Source: Pontibacter diazotrophicus (GTDB lineage: Bacteria > Bacteroidota > Bacteroidia > Cytophagales > Hymenobacteraceae). From it: a DNA stretch of 64,000 bases. Positions 30,194 to 39,086 of this stretch are shown piece after piece. The notes beneath the pieces were generated by a model. It searched no databases and had not been told where the DNA came from. It was given only the letters and a program-made list of their open reading frames with translations. The stretch spans positions 1-64,000 of the forward strand of contig NZ_QRGR01000031.1 in NCBI RefSeq assembly GCF_003367245.1, read 5' to 3'. How positions within the stretch are numbered: position 1 is the first letter of the stretch; each line of letters opens with the position of its first letter. The translations under genes and the position numbers were made by a program.

Positions 30194-30691
30194 ATGGACA
30201 TTAACGCTCAAAAGGATGCTGTTAGAATTTTCGAATTTGCATTTCAGGAACTAGAACGGAAAGCAAATGAAGGCTTGAATAATTTAAGCAGGTTAACAGG
30301 CTCCGAAAAGGGAATCCATTTGACTGACCTGAATAACAATGATGCCTTAGGCTCGAACACTTTATTAGCTTCACAAACTATACCAGCGATAGTTGTTCTT
30401 AGCTTAGCGATAGAACAGGCTTTGAAAGTGCTGATCAAACAAGAGGGTGAAGTTCCTAAGCATGTGCATGAGTTGAAGATTCTCTTCAACCAGCTGCCCA
30501 TATTTTTACAAGACGAGATAAAAGCCTTTGTAACGACAGACCTGACCATCACGGAAGAAGCCTTTGAGGATCATCTCTTAGAAAACAACAATGCCTTTGT
30601 GAACTGGAGATACTTTTATGAGAAACAGGACACCGGCAGTTTAAGCTTTCTTAAGTCATTCTTTGATAGCCTGAAAACTAAGATTGAATAG
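30194..30691 (+). CDS. HEPN-like helical protein of unknown function
   Basis: The protein has 165 residues and is predicted to be all-helical and cytoplasmic. The middle (about 55-100) reads PAIVVLSLAIEQALKVLIKQ followed by KHVHELKILFNQLP. That is, a long helix, then an H-[DE]-L-x-x-L-[FY]-x-x-L-P pattern, then FVNWRYFYEK. This pattern is typical of HEPN-fold proteins related to the RiboL-PSP/MAE_28990-type families. The RxxxxH RNase motif is not obvious, so a catalytic role is not claimed. It is a lone gene. The assignment is from pattern memory and needs a profile search. Confidence 0.5.
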   Translation: MDINAQKDAVRIFEFAFQELERKANEGLNNLSRLTGSEKGIHLTDLNNNDALGSNTLLASQTIPAIVVLSLAIEQALKVLIKQEGEVPKHVHELKILFNQLPIFLQDEIKAFVTTDLTITEEAFEDHLLENNNAFVNWRYFYEKQDTGSLSFLKSFFDSLKTKIE

Positions 30692-30820
30692 GAGGCACTT
30701 TTAAAGGAGATAGAGAAAGTTAAAAAAACCAACTGTCCCCCTCCGCAAAGTAGTTCACCAAATATATCCTGCATCAGTTTGCCCCCATCATACAAAACGA
30801 CAAATGTAAAGGAGAAGCAT

Positions 30821-31234
30821 ATGGGATTTAAAATGAAACAGCAAATCATTCTGGCCTTTTGCTTCCTGATTACGCTAGGGATAACCGGCTGCCAAACCAG
30901 CACCGCACGAGTTGGAACCGCCAATGCACCAACCGCAAATAATAAAATGGCGCCTCAAAGGGTGGATATTAGGGGAAGTATTATTATGAGCCGTTATGAC
31001 CAGGGGCAGGTCATACTGGAGGTCGAAGGCTTTCCCTCCCAGTACTCCCGCTTTGACCGGGCGTATGTGCTCGTGCTGCCAACCACCCAGATTGTAGGCC
31101 CAGACGGGCAGTCCATCAGCCTAAGCGAGTTACGACAGGGGCAAAATGTGGCGATCCAGCTGAGAGGCGGCGGCCAGGGAAACTTAGTGGGTCTTGGTGT
31201 TGCCCGGCAAGTATGGGTAGAAGAAACTAATTGA
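30821..31234 (+). CDS. Small secreted lipoprotein
   Basis: The protein has 137 residues from the ATG at 30821, chosen because AAAGGAG lies 7 nt upstream and the signal peptide then starts properly (MGFKMKQQIILAF...GITGC). A lipobox at ITGC is followed by a low-complexity linker and a compact beta-rich domain (about 55-137: GSIIMSRYDQGQVILEVEGF, then SLSELRQGQNVAIQLRG). No family is recognised. It converges on the kinase-fusion gene at 31385; a weak hairpin (AAATGAGT/ACTCATTT, 31323-31357) may end both transcripts. Confidence 0.65.
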   Translation: MGFKMKQQIILAFCFLITLGITGCQTSTARVGTANAPTANNKMAPQRVDIRGSIIMSRYDQGQVILEVEGFPSQYSRFDRAYVLVLPTTQIVGPDGQSISLSELRQGQNVAIQLRGGGQGNLVGLGVARQVWVEETN

Positions 31235-31384
31235 CACAATCAGCGGGTTAAGCTGAAAATAAGTTCTTTCAGCGCCTGACTGCGGCTATATTCTCCTCCC
31301 AATAGCGCTGCTATTACATTTAAAATGAGTTTTGTCAGCACCTGAAATCACTCATTTCGCGCTATACACTATGGCACTGTTTGG

Positions 31385-32956
31385 CTATAGCAGCAATGTA
31401 GTTGAAAGCTTCTTAAGCACACGCGCAAGCGTCACCTCTACACCTGCATCAGCATTAATTTTAAACAGGTGCTCAGAAGGTAGTTCATCAGGTTCCTGGT
31501 AAATACTCCTGAGCAAATTAAAATCTTCTAACCGTGCATCTGAAACTACCTGTTTGATTATGTTTCTTACAGCCAGCCTTTTCTTCATCACCGCTTCGGA
31601 GGTCTTCATCTCTAAGAAGTAATATGGAACGCGTGCTTTGGCTAATGCCTGCCCGAACAGATCACGGTGTTTCGCCAGACCGAAAGTTGCATCTATCACT
31701 ACACCCTGGAGGCCTTTTACCCGGGTAAGTGTTTCTTCCAGCAGCGTTTGGTATACTTTATCGGTAATTGGCAGGGAGTATAAGCTTTGCCGTATCTTCG
31801 GGTCAGAACGTTGGTAGAGGGGCAATCCTGCTGTTTCTTTCCGCAATACGTCACTGCTCACACATTTCCAGTTTAATAGCTTGGCTAAACTTTCAGCCAG
31901 GGTCGTTTTGCCACAACCACTTCTGCCGCACACAATCAGCACAGCAGGTCCTGAACCAAAAAGCGCATACTGTAGCGCAAGACTCACGTAGCTCTTAGCC
32001 TCTTCCCTGCTGGCCTCCCGCTCCACAACCGACACCTCCTGTTCACTAGCTTTTATACATTCTACCTTGGCCCGAACACAGGCCCGGTAACATTTATAGA
32101 AATCGACCAACAATAGCATATCCGGGTCATGCAGCAATTCGGCCATGCGAGTAGTAACGTACTTTGACAAATCAGGGCGATCATGATGGTCAAAGTCCAT
32201 TGCCAGAAAAGCAATATCGGAGGCCACATCTATGTAGCGGAAACTGTCATTAAACTCAATGCAGTCGTAGATACAAACTTTATCCTTCCGGATGTGAATG
32301 TGCTCCAGGTGCAGATCGCCATGGCAATCCTGGATTCTTTGCTCCTCCACACGCTTAGAAAACAACCCCTGGTTATCCTGAAAAAAACGCTGGAAGTAGT
32401 GCCGGATGGCCTCCAGAGAGGCCGGGTGCACGGCAATGCCTGTATGCTGTTCTAGTGTGGCGATATTTTCTTCCACTGCCTCCCTGATTTTCCCCAGGTT
32501 GCCGTAATGTGCTATAGAGGATTCTGAAGAATACTTCTCATAAAAATCTTTCAGAATTCCCAGGACTGCACCCAGCATACCAAGGGTAACTTTACCGGCC
32601 TGCAGTAGCTGGTTCAGAAAATAGCCATCCGGCAACTGCTTCATCTGAAGGGCATAATCAACCAGTTCTCCTTCTGTCCCGAAAAGCAGCTGCCCGTCCT
32701 TCATGGCAATTGGAAGTACGGCTATGTAAATGCCGGAACAAAAACGGCTGTTCAACTCAAGTTCTCGCTCGCAGTTCCTTTTTCGCTCCTCCAGTAAGGT
32801 AAAATCAAGAAACCCTAAGTTCACCCGTTTTTTAACTTTATACACAAAAGGAGGTGCTATCGCCAGCACAGAAGCATGTGTTTGCCGGATCTCCACATGT
32901 GGAGGGTGGTGCGGAAAAGACGAAGGGTTACGCAAAAACTCAATAAGTTCTACCAT
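31385..32956 (-). CDS. Aminoglycoside-phosphotransferase-like kinase fused to a P-loop kinase
   Basis: The protein has 523 residues. The N-terminal half resembles the APH/choline-kinase fold: catalytic loop H212-G-D-L-H and metal-binding D231 in YDCIEFND. The C-terminal half has a Walker A motif (CGRSGCGKTT, about 343-352) and resembles small-molecule kinases or zeta-toxin-like P-loop proteins, with VVIDATF as the probable Walker B. This two-kinase fusion is known from many bacteria and is annotated as a bifunctional phosphotransferase/ATP-binding protein, but its substrate has not been established to my knowledge. It is cytoplasmic and monocistronic. Confidence 0.85.
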   Translation of the reverse strand: MVELIEFLRNPSSFPHHPPHVEIRQTHASVLAIAPPFVYKVKKRVNLGFLDFTLLEERKRNCERELELNSRFCSGIYIAVLPIAMKDGQLLFGTEGELVDYALQMKQLPDGYFLNQLLQAGKVTLGMLGAVLGILKDFYEKYSSESSIAHYGNLGKIREAVEENIATLEQHTGIAVHPASLEAIRHYFQRFFQDNQGLFSKRVEEQRIQDCHGDLHLEHIHIRKDKVCIYDCIEFNDSFRYIDVASDIAFLAMDFDHHDRPDLSKYVTTRMAELLHDPDMLLLVDFYKCYRACVRAKVECIKASEQEVSVVEREASREEAKSYVSLALQYALFGSGPAVLIVCGRSGCGKTTLAESLAKLLNWKCVSSDVLRKETAGLPLYQRSDPKIRQSLYSLPITDKVYQTLLEETLTRVKGLQGVVIDATFGLAKHRDLFGQALAKARVPYYFLEMKTSEAVMKKRLAVRNIIKQVVSDARLEDFNLLRSIYQEPDELPSEHLFKINADAGVEVTLARVLKKLSTTLLL

Positions 32957-33629
32957 TGGTTTATCTGTTAAGCCATCAGGCTGATTAAAAGCTTGTACGT
33001 ACCTGTCTCCCCTGCCAACGATGCTATAGGCTCAGCTCAAACCAGCGACAGAAAACGACATTGCCAGTAATAGCAAATACGCTCCTTAGGAAGTACTGAG
33101 AATAACAGCAATCAGGAATAGTAGTACTTTAATCAGAACACTTTACTTTATTATACCTGAAATACTTGAGCCAAATCAATTAAGATTAGTACAACTACAA
33201 TACAGCGTTAGCCTAAAGATTCAGAAGGACAACCTGCTATCCCGAAACGTAAGTTTGCTGCTTACGAGTATTATCAGTAGGAGCATTACACCTGTATAGT
33301 TCATCCTGTTCTAACACACTTCTTCCCCCCTCTTCTACTGATTTTAGGTTTGACCGAAAATCAGATTTATAATCAAACAATCCTCACAGTAACTGTGCTC
33401 AGTTACAGATGAAACAACAACCATACATAAACTGGATCTTCATTTGATTTTAGGAGATAAGAGTGAAACTCCGGAATCCGGTATAGCCATAGCGTATTGT
33501 AATTAGCGCAGCAACAGTAGCACAACAACGCACCACCGATCGCATTTTTGCAAAAAAAGCTATTAAAAACAGATAGTTTTCTATAATTTTCTTCCTAAAT
33601 CATCTAAAACAAATAAATAAACCCAGATA
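32957..33629. other. Intergenic region between divergent genes
   Basis: About 670 nt without a convincing gene on either strand. It should contain the promoters of the kinase fusion (minus) and of the oxidoreductase (plus). An AT-rich stretch just before 33630 is suitable for a promoter, but no clear consensus pair is visible. Confidence 0.4.
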
Positions 33630-34775
33630 ATGAAGAAAATTAAAGTAGGTGTCGTAGGCACGGGCTTTATAGGCCCCGCTCATATAGAAGCGCTTCGGCG
33701 GCTCCCAAACGTAGAAGTAGCCGCCCTCTGTGAGTTAACCGAGGATATGGCCAAAGAAAAGGCTGCCGGACTTGGTATTGAGCGCTCCTATACTTTCGAG
33801 AACCTGTTGAAACAGGACGATATTACAAGCATTCATATCTGCACCCCTAATTTCCTGCATTATTCTCAATCGAAGGCGGCCTTACAGGCGGGCAAGCACG
33901 TGGTGTGCGAAAAACCGTTAGCCAAAAACTTAGAAGAGGCGGAAGAACTGGTACGTATAGCCGCCGAATCCGGCCTGGTAAATGCCGTACACTTCAACCT
34001 GAGATACTACCCGCTGGTGCGACAGATGAAAACCATGCGTGAGAAAGGAGAACTGGGTGAAATTTATTCTTTTATCGGGTCGTATCTGCAGGATTGGTTG
34101 TTCTATAACACCGATTATAACTGGCGCTTAGAACCTGACAAGTCCGGGGATTCCCGCGCAATCGCTGACATTGGCTCGCACCTGATGGATGTTCTCGAAT
34201 ACATCACCGGCCTTAAGACCACTTCGGTAATGGCTGATTTCAACACCATCCACAAAACCCGCAAGAAGCCCCTGAAGCCTGTGGAAACTTACTCCGGCAA
34301 GTTGCTCACTCCCGAGGATTATGCTGATATGGATATTACCACCGAAGACCACGCCAACGTTTTACTTCGCTTCGATAATGGGAATAGCGGAGTTATCACC
34401 GTATCGCAGGTATCTGCTGGCCGTAAAAACCAAATGAAGCTGGAGATTTCCGGTTCAAAGCAAACGTATGCCTGGAATTCGGAGTCGCCCAACGAAATGT
34501 GGGTGGGCAACCGCGACGGCGCAAACCAGGTACTCCTGCGCGACCCGTCGCTGGTGCACCCGGAAGTGCGCTCGCTAATAACTTTTCCTGGTGGCCACAA
34601 CGAAGGATTCCCGGATACCTCGAAGCAAATGTTCAAAGAAGTGTATGCCGCTATCGAAGCGGGCAGGCAGCCCGAAAATCCAACCTTCCCAACATTTGCA
34701 GACGGTTACCGCGAGCTACTAATCTGCGAGCGGATTCTGGAATCGAATCGCAAGCGCGGATGGGTAGCAGTTTAG
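33630..34775 (+). CDS. Gfo/Idh/MocA-family NAD(P)-dependent oxidoreductase
   Basis: The protein has 381 residues. The Rossmann motif VGVVGTGFIG lies at residues 6-15, the family's EKPLAKN at about 95-101, and the C-terminal alpha/beta domain carries the substrate-binding aspartate/histidine region (SRAIADIGSHLMDVLEYITG). Members oxidise or epimerise sugars and inositols with a bound nicotinamide cofactor. There is no signal peptide, so it acts in the cytoplasm. It stands alone but shares the window with hemicellulose-type esterases, a GH43 enzyme and a sugar isomerase, so a role in carbohydrate catabolism is likely. The substrate is unknown. Confidence 0.92.
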   Translation: MKKIKVGVVGTGFIGPAHIEALRRLPNVEVAALCELTEDMAKEKAAGLGIERSYTFENLLKQDDITSIHICTPNFLHYSQSKAALQAGKHVVCEKPLAKNLEEAEELVRIAAESGLVNAVHFNLRYYPLVRQMKTMREKGELGEIYSFIGSYLQDWLFYNTDYNWRLEPDKSGDSRAIADIGSHLMDVLEYITGLKTTSVMADFNTIHKTRKKPLKPVETYSGKLLTPEDYADMDITTEDHANVLLRFDNGNSGVITVSQVSAGRKNQMKLEISGSKQTYAWNSESPNEMWVGNRDGANQVLLRDPSLVHPEVRSLITFPGGHNEGFPDTSKQMFKEVYAAIEAGRQPENPTFPTFADGYRELLICERILESNRKRGWVAV

Positions 34776-34819
34776 TTCGGGAAACATTGTTGAATAAGAA
34801 TCTTTTTTGCTAAAAGTTA

Positions 34820-34851
34820 GAAGAGGGTATCCATTCTGGGTACCCTCTTTA
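34820..34851 (+). terminator. Rho-independent terminator after the oxidoreductase gene
   Basis: AAGAGGGTA and TACCCTCTT form a strong stem around an 11-nt loop, followed by TAAAT. It lies about 45 nt downstream of the stop codon, and no other gene follows on this strand. Confidence 0.75.
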
Positions 34852-35001
34852 AATAACCGCCTAAGCTTCTCCGGGAACTATCTCAATGGGCCTTATTATG
34901 TAATGCGACATAGTATGATAAAGGCTTTCCACTGTGTCAGCTTATAAAGTAGGTATAGGAAAAGTTAAGGCAACTTTCTTCATCCATTAATCTTCAACAG
35001 T

Positions 35002-36117
35002 TCAGTTAATTTCTTTGTCCAGCACCTTTAATGCCCCTACCAGACCGTCCTGACCTATTCCCCTGTAAACAATGTTGCCCTGTGGGTTAATCAATATGAC
35101 GGAAGGGAAGGAAGTAACTCTGTAGCTTCGAACGACACCCTTTTTGCTTTCGTCAGACATATTTTGGAAAATTTGCGGCCACGCCATTCCGTGCTTTTCT
35201 ATCATCCCGCTGAGCTTAGCCCTGTCCTTTTCCTCGTCATAGGCAATGCCCATGAACTGCACCTTTTTGCCCTTGTACTTTTCATATGCTGCCTTCGTCT
35301 CGGGTATTAGTTTGATGCACGGGCCACACCATGAGCCCCAGAAATCAAGCAGCACATATTGCCCTCTGTAATCCGAGAGCGAAACTGCATTGCCTTTCAT
35401 GTCCTGAACAGTGAAGCCTGGCGCAGGTTTGCCTGCACTCACAGAGGCCTCAAGCTGGGCTTCTTCCCGAATAGCCTTCGCAATGGAATGTTCCTGAAGC
35501 TCCTCGCCAAGGATATCCAGCAGCTGCCTTTTCTTTTCTTTTCCAAAAATCTGCAATTTAAACAGGCTTAAATACGAATCAGGATGTTCTTTAATATACT
35601 TTTCTGACCGAAGACGCTCCGCGTCCATAATCTCCTGCTGCTGCTTTTCAAGCTCTACTCTCCTGCTTGGGTCCAGGTTTGGGGCCTGCATGCTGTCGGA
35701 TAGGGCAAATAGCCTCTGCCTCGCAGGTATAATAAATTGTTTGTCATAAACTTTGAATTCATCTGTTAAACGTGAACCCGTCACAGATGACTCCCATATT
35801 GCCTTACTGTCTCCCTCTATTTGCACGTTGCTGTCCAGGAAGAATAATATACCTCCAGGCACACTGTCAACAGTTACAGTATAATAATTAAGCTCTCCAG
35901 GCTCATGAGTAAAGGCAAACTTGTCCTTTGCAGACACAGTAGAGTCCAGTAGTATGTCCTGATTATGCGCGTCTCTCACAAAGAGATACACCTTCTTGTT
36001 GCCAATACCGTCTATCTTACCCTCGACAGACAGGCTTTGCCCGAAACAACACAGTGGAGCAAAAACTACCGCTGCTAATAACAGAAATTGAAAAGCTTTT
36101 TGAGAAAGTGTCTTCAT
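35002..36117 (-). CDS. TlpA-family thioredoxin with N-terminal DUF4369 domain
   Basis: The protein has 371 residues with a signal peptide (MKTLSQKAFQFLLLAAVVFA...). A DUF4369 beta domain (about 28-130) is followed by a helical linker and a C-terminal AhpC/TSA-thioredoxin domain (about 235-365) with WGSWCGPC and the cis-Pro stretch RVTSFPSVILINP. It is expected to be a periplasmic or envelope thiol-disulfide oxidoreductase. DUF4369-TlpA proteins are abundant in Bacteroidota, with little known of their partners. The gene at 36815 encodes a relative, divergently transcribed. Confidence 0.9.
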   Translation of the reverse strand: MKTLSQKAFQFLLLAAVVFAPLCCFGQSLSVEGKIDGIGNKKVYLFVRDAHNQDILLDSTVSAKDKFAFTHEPGELNYYTVTVDSVPGGILFFLDSNVQIEGDSKAIWESSVTGSRLTDEFKVYDKQFIIPARQRLFALSDSMQAPNLDPSRRVELEKQQQEIMDAERLRSEKYIKEHPDSYLSLFKLQIFGKEKKRQLLDILGEELQEHSIAKAIREEAQLEASVSAGKPAPGFTVQDMKGNAVSLSDYRGQYVLLDFWGSWCGPCIKLIPETKAAYEKYKGKKVQFMGIAYDEEKDRAKLSGMIEKHGMAWPQIFQNMSDESKKGVVRSYRVTSFPSVILINPQGNIVYRGIGQDGLVGALKVLDKEIN

Positions 36118-36814
36118 GGTTTTGTTTGGTTACAGCAAAGCATCTGCTTTACATTTTGAGAGAAAAATAACAGGAATTAAAACAAGCAATACTTCATATG
36201 TCGTTTAGCAATTATACCCCTTCTTGTTCATACATGAGACATAAGTTATTGAACATTAAATAATTGTTTGGCTTAGGCATGTTGTATAAAAGAATAAATT
36301 GCAGAATCATGCCTGTTGCTTTCATATACAAGTTTTGACTAAACTTTCATCTTAATGGGTTATATTATAAATATACTAATTTAAATCAATACATTATATA
36401 ATAGTGTAGTGATAAAATACTATCGGAAATAATACAGACTTACACAACTGACGTAGAGCAGAGCCTGAGCAGCTGTTTCAGGTTTTCGTCTCTGCAAGAA
36501 ACTGTGATTAGGATTATGTATGCAGAAACAGAGCTTTGCAGCGGCCACACCCTCAGCTCTATAAATCCCTATGTCTCTCCCGCTGAATCAGAAGGCAAGA
36601 GGCTGATATTCTCCTAAAAATTATTACATTGAAGAAGCTGGTTACGATAATCCGAATCAGTAAACTCCAACACCGGATTTAAATGCAAATGGTTTATTTA
36701 TAACATCCAGCCCTATCAAGAACAAAAATTCACTGAGGCTGACAAATACAATTTCGCTGCGTATGGCGTTCCCATAATAAAGGTATGGTTAGCCTCATTT
36801 ATAAAGCAAACAAC
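36118..36814. other. Intergenic region between two divergent thioredoxin genes
   Basis: About 700 AT-rich nt with no convincing gene on either strand. The region presumably carries the promoters of both flanking genes. I see no repeat or RNA structure that stands out. Confidence 0.4.
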
Positions 36815-37951
36815 ATGAAAACATCAGTAAGATTGATAGCCATTTTATTGGTGTTGGCGGCCTGTTCAAGGCAGGAAAAGCCCGATGAAATATTGATTGA
36901 GGGCTTTGTAAATGTAGTCCCGGATGGAAAGGTATACCTCACCCATGCGCACGACCCTAAAGAGATCGTGGATTCTACTGAAGTTGTAAACGGACACTTT
37001 AAATTTGTGTTAAAACCTGACGCTTCCTTTGTGCCGTTTCTGGCAAGTATCCATTATCGTGATAGTACATTTGTTGAAAACAACATGATAAGACAAATAG
37101 CCTTTCTGAACACCTACCAATCAAGCGTAAAAAAGAAAGCTGGAATTTCGGCTTTTTTTCAGGGAAGAGAAAACACGAAAATAATAGCGGATCCAAGTAC
37201 TCCCAATACTCCGGTGATGTGGACGTTTCACCTGATTACCGGTGGGAAAGACAACATGCTGTACCAGAAATTCATGAACAAAGGCTTCGGCAGCCTTGAT
37301 GTTCCTGACTCCGCAAAGAGGCTAGCCAGGCTAAGCTATTTCATGAAAACCATTAAGCAGCATCCTGATTCATACTTCTTGTTATCAGAAATTTACCAGA
37401 ACAAAGAAGCCTATACACAAAAAGAGCTGAACAGTTTTTTGTCTCTTTTCGATAAAGACGTTCTGAATTCAAGCACCGGGAAGAAGTTCTACAGCTACCT
37501 TGCCAACATGCCCTCTCCGAACAAGCCCTATCCCAATCTGCTCCTCACCAACGCTATGAATGAAAAACAGAGAATCCTGAGCCCCGACGCCCGGATGAAT
37601 TTGTTAGTGTTCTGGGCCAGCTGGTGCGGCCCTTGCCGCCAGGAAATACCAGCTTTAAAAGAGATAAATCATACCTTCAAAGATAAGGGCCTGAACCTGG
37701 TCAGTATCTCTATAGACAGAGACACCAGCAGTTGGCGAAAGGCTTTGACACAGGAAAAGATGGACTGGCAACAGTATATTGTCTCGAAAGAACAAATGGA
37801 GTCAGTTCAACAGCAGTTTAATTTTTCGGCTATTCCGTTTATCGTGCTAACTGACAATTCAGGCAAAGAAGTTCTGAAAATACTGGGCTACAACGAAAAC
37901 AATATAAAAGAAATAAATGCGGCTATCCGAAAGAATTTAGCAAGTAAATAA
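36815..37951 (+). CDS. Thioredoxin-domain lipoprotein with DUF4369-like N-terminus
   Basis: The protein has 378 residues from the ATG at 36815, which places a signal with lipobox correctly (MKTSVRLIAILLVLAACS); an in-frame codon 30 nt upstream is rejected for that reason. A DUF4369-like domain (ILIEGFVNVVPDGKVYLTHA) is followed by a helical middle and a thioredoxin domain with WASWCGPC and FSAIPFIVL. It is probably attached to a membrane facing the periplasm. Unlike typical TlpA proteins, the segment just before the CXXC strand is short. Its redox partner is unknown. Confidence 0.88.
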   Translation: MKTSVRLIAILLVLAACSRQEKPDEILIEGFVNVVPDGKVYLTHAHDPKEIVDSTEVVNGHFKFVLKPDASFVPFLASIHYRDSTFVENNMIRQIAFLNTYQSSVKKKAGISAFFQGRENTKIIADPSTPNTPVMWTFHLITGGKDNMLYQKFMNKGFGSLDVPDSAKRLARLSYFMKTIKQHPDSYFLLSEIYQNKEAYTQKELNSFLSLFDKDVLNSSTGKKFYSYLANMPSPNKPYPNLLLTNAMNEKQRILSPDARMNLLVFWASWCGPCRQEIPALKEINHTFKDKGLNLVSISIDRDTSSWRKALTQEKMDWQQYIVSKEQMESVQQQFNFSAIPFIVLTDNSGKEVLKILGYNENNIKEINAAIRKNLASK

Positions 37952-38043
37952 AAGCTATAACTCATAGTATATGAGGTATATAATAATGCCCTGTAATGTA
38001 GAGCCACTCAAATAAACATAAGCTAAAACGTACACAGACGAAC

Positions 38044-38931
38044 ATGGACGAAATCAAAAAAGAAGACATTAAACAGGAAGTATTTGACCTTTACGATGAC
38101 TATGCGCACAACCGGGTTAACAGGCGCGAGTTTGTGCAAAAGCTTTCCACCTATGCAGTGGGAGGGCTTACAGTAGCGTCACTGATGAGTTTTCTCATGC
38201 CTAATTACAAGGGCTCCATTCAGGTGAAAGCAGATGACCCTCGCTTAAAATCAGAGTATATCCAGTATCAGTCTGAAAAAGGTGGCGGAACAATGAAAGC
38301 GTTATTGTCAATGCCTGCTGATACCCAAAAGAAGCTGGGAGGCATTGTCGTTGTTCATGAAAACCGGGGATTGAACCCATACATTGAAGATGTGGCAAGG
38401 CGGGCAGCGCTGGCAGGCTTTATTTCGATTGCTCCTGATGCTTTAACGCCATTAGGCGGCTATCCGGGTACCGACGATGAAGGCCGTGCAATGCAAAGCA
38501 AACGGGACAGAAATGAAATGCTGCAAGATTTTATAGCTGCACATGACTATCTGCGAAACCACGAAAGTTGTAATGGTAAAGTTGGTGTTGTAGGTTTTTG
38601 CTTTGGTGGGTGGGTTGCTAACATGATGGCAGTACAAGTTCCGGATCTGGCGGCAGCCGTTCCTTTTTATGGAGGTCAGCCGGCAAGTGAGGATGTTCCT
38701 AAAATTGAGGCTCCCCTCCTCTTGCACTTTGCAGAACTGGATACCCGTGTGAATGAGGGTTGGCCAGCGTATGAAGCTGCATTAAAAGAGCATGACAAAG
38801 AATATACCGCTTACATGTATGCCAATGCAAACCATGGCTTTCATAACGACACTACACCCCGCTATGACAAAGCAGCGGCAGAACTTGCCTGGCAGCGTAC
38901 GATTGATTTTTTCAATGAGAAGTTGAAGTAA
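38044..38931 (+). CDS. Dienelactone hydrolase family protein
   Basis: The protein has 295 residues. The catalytic triad of dienelactone hydrolases is visible: C186 in GFCFGG, D233 in [10 protein letters not shown]264 in NANHGFH; E106 in HENRG matches the conserved glutamate. Residues 24-52 carry [20 protein letters not shown], a twin-arginine-like signal or an anchor that starts unusually far from the N-terminus. The real substrate of such family members is often unknown; carboxymethylenebutenolidase activity is only the family name. It is followed by a strong terminator shared with the convergent esterase gene. Confidence 0.9.
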   Translation: MDEIKKEDIKQEVFDLYDDYAHNRVNRREFVQKLSTYAVGGLTVASLMSFLMPNYKGSIQVKADDPRLKSEYIQYQSEKGGGTMKALLSMPADTQKKLGGIVVVHENRGLNPYIEDVARRAALAGFISIAPDALTPLGGYPGTDDEGRAMQSKRDRNEMLQDFIAAHDYLRNHESCNGKVGVVGFCFGGWVANMMAVQVPDLAAAVPFYGGQPASEDVPKIEAPLLLHFAELDTRVNEGWPAYEAALKEHDKEYTAYMYANANHGFHNDTTPRYDKAAAELAWQRTIDFFNEKLK

Positions 38932-39007
38932 CGATTAAATGGTTCTACCTTCTTGCTAAAGAGAAGAACTGGCAAGACATCAGTCTATGTGCTTACCTGA
39001 TGTTTAC

Positions 39008-39075
39008 CCTCAAAACAAGAAACAAGTAGCAGGAGCTTTTAATAGTTCTTGCTACTTGTTTCTAGTTTTGAGGGG
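39008..39075. terminator. Bidirectional terminator hairpin
   Basis: A very long, nearly perfect stem (CCTCAAAAC, then AGAAACAAGTAGCA, pairing with TGCTACTTGTTTCT and GTTTTGAGG) sits between the convergent genes at 38931 and 39087. It should end both transcripts. Confidence 0.8.
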
Positions 39076-39086
39076 CTTAGGCTGGT

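Noticed and set aside
32925-32945. TTACGCAA-like motif similar to the fold-back element ends
   Set aside because: It lies in the coding start of the kinase-fusion gene and has no partner end; chance match.
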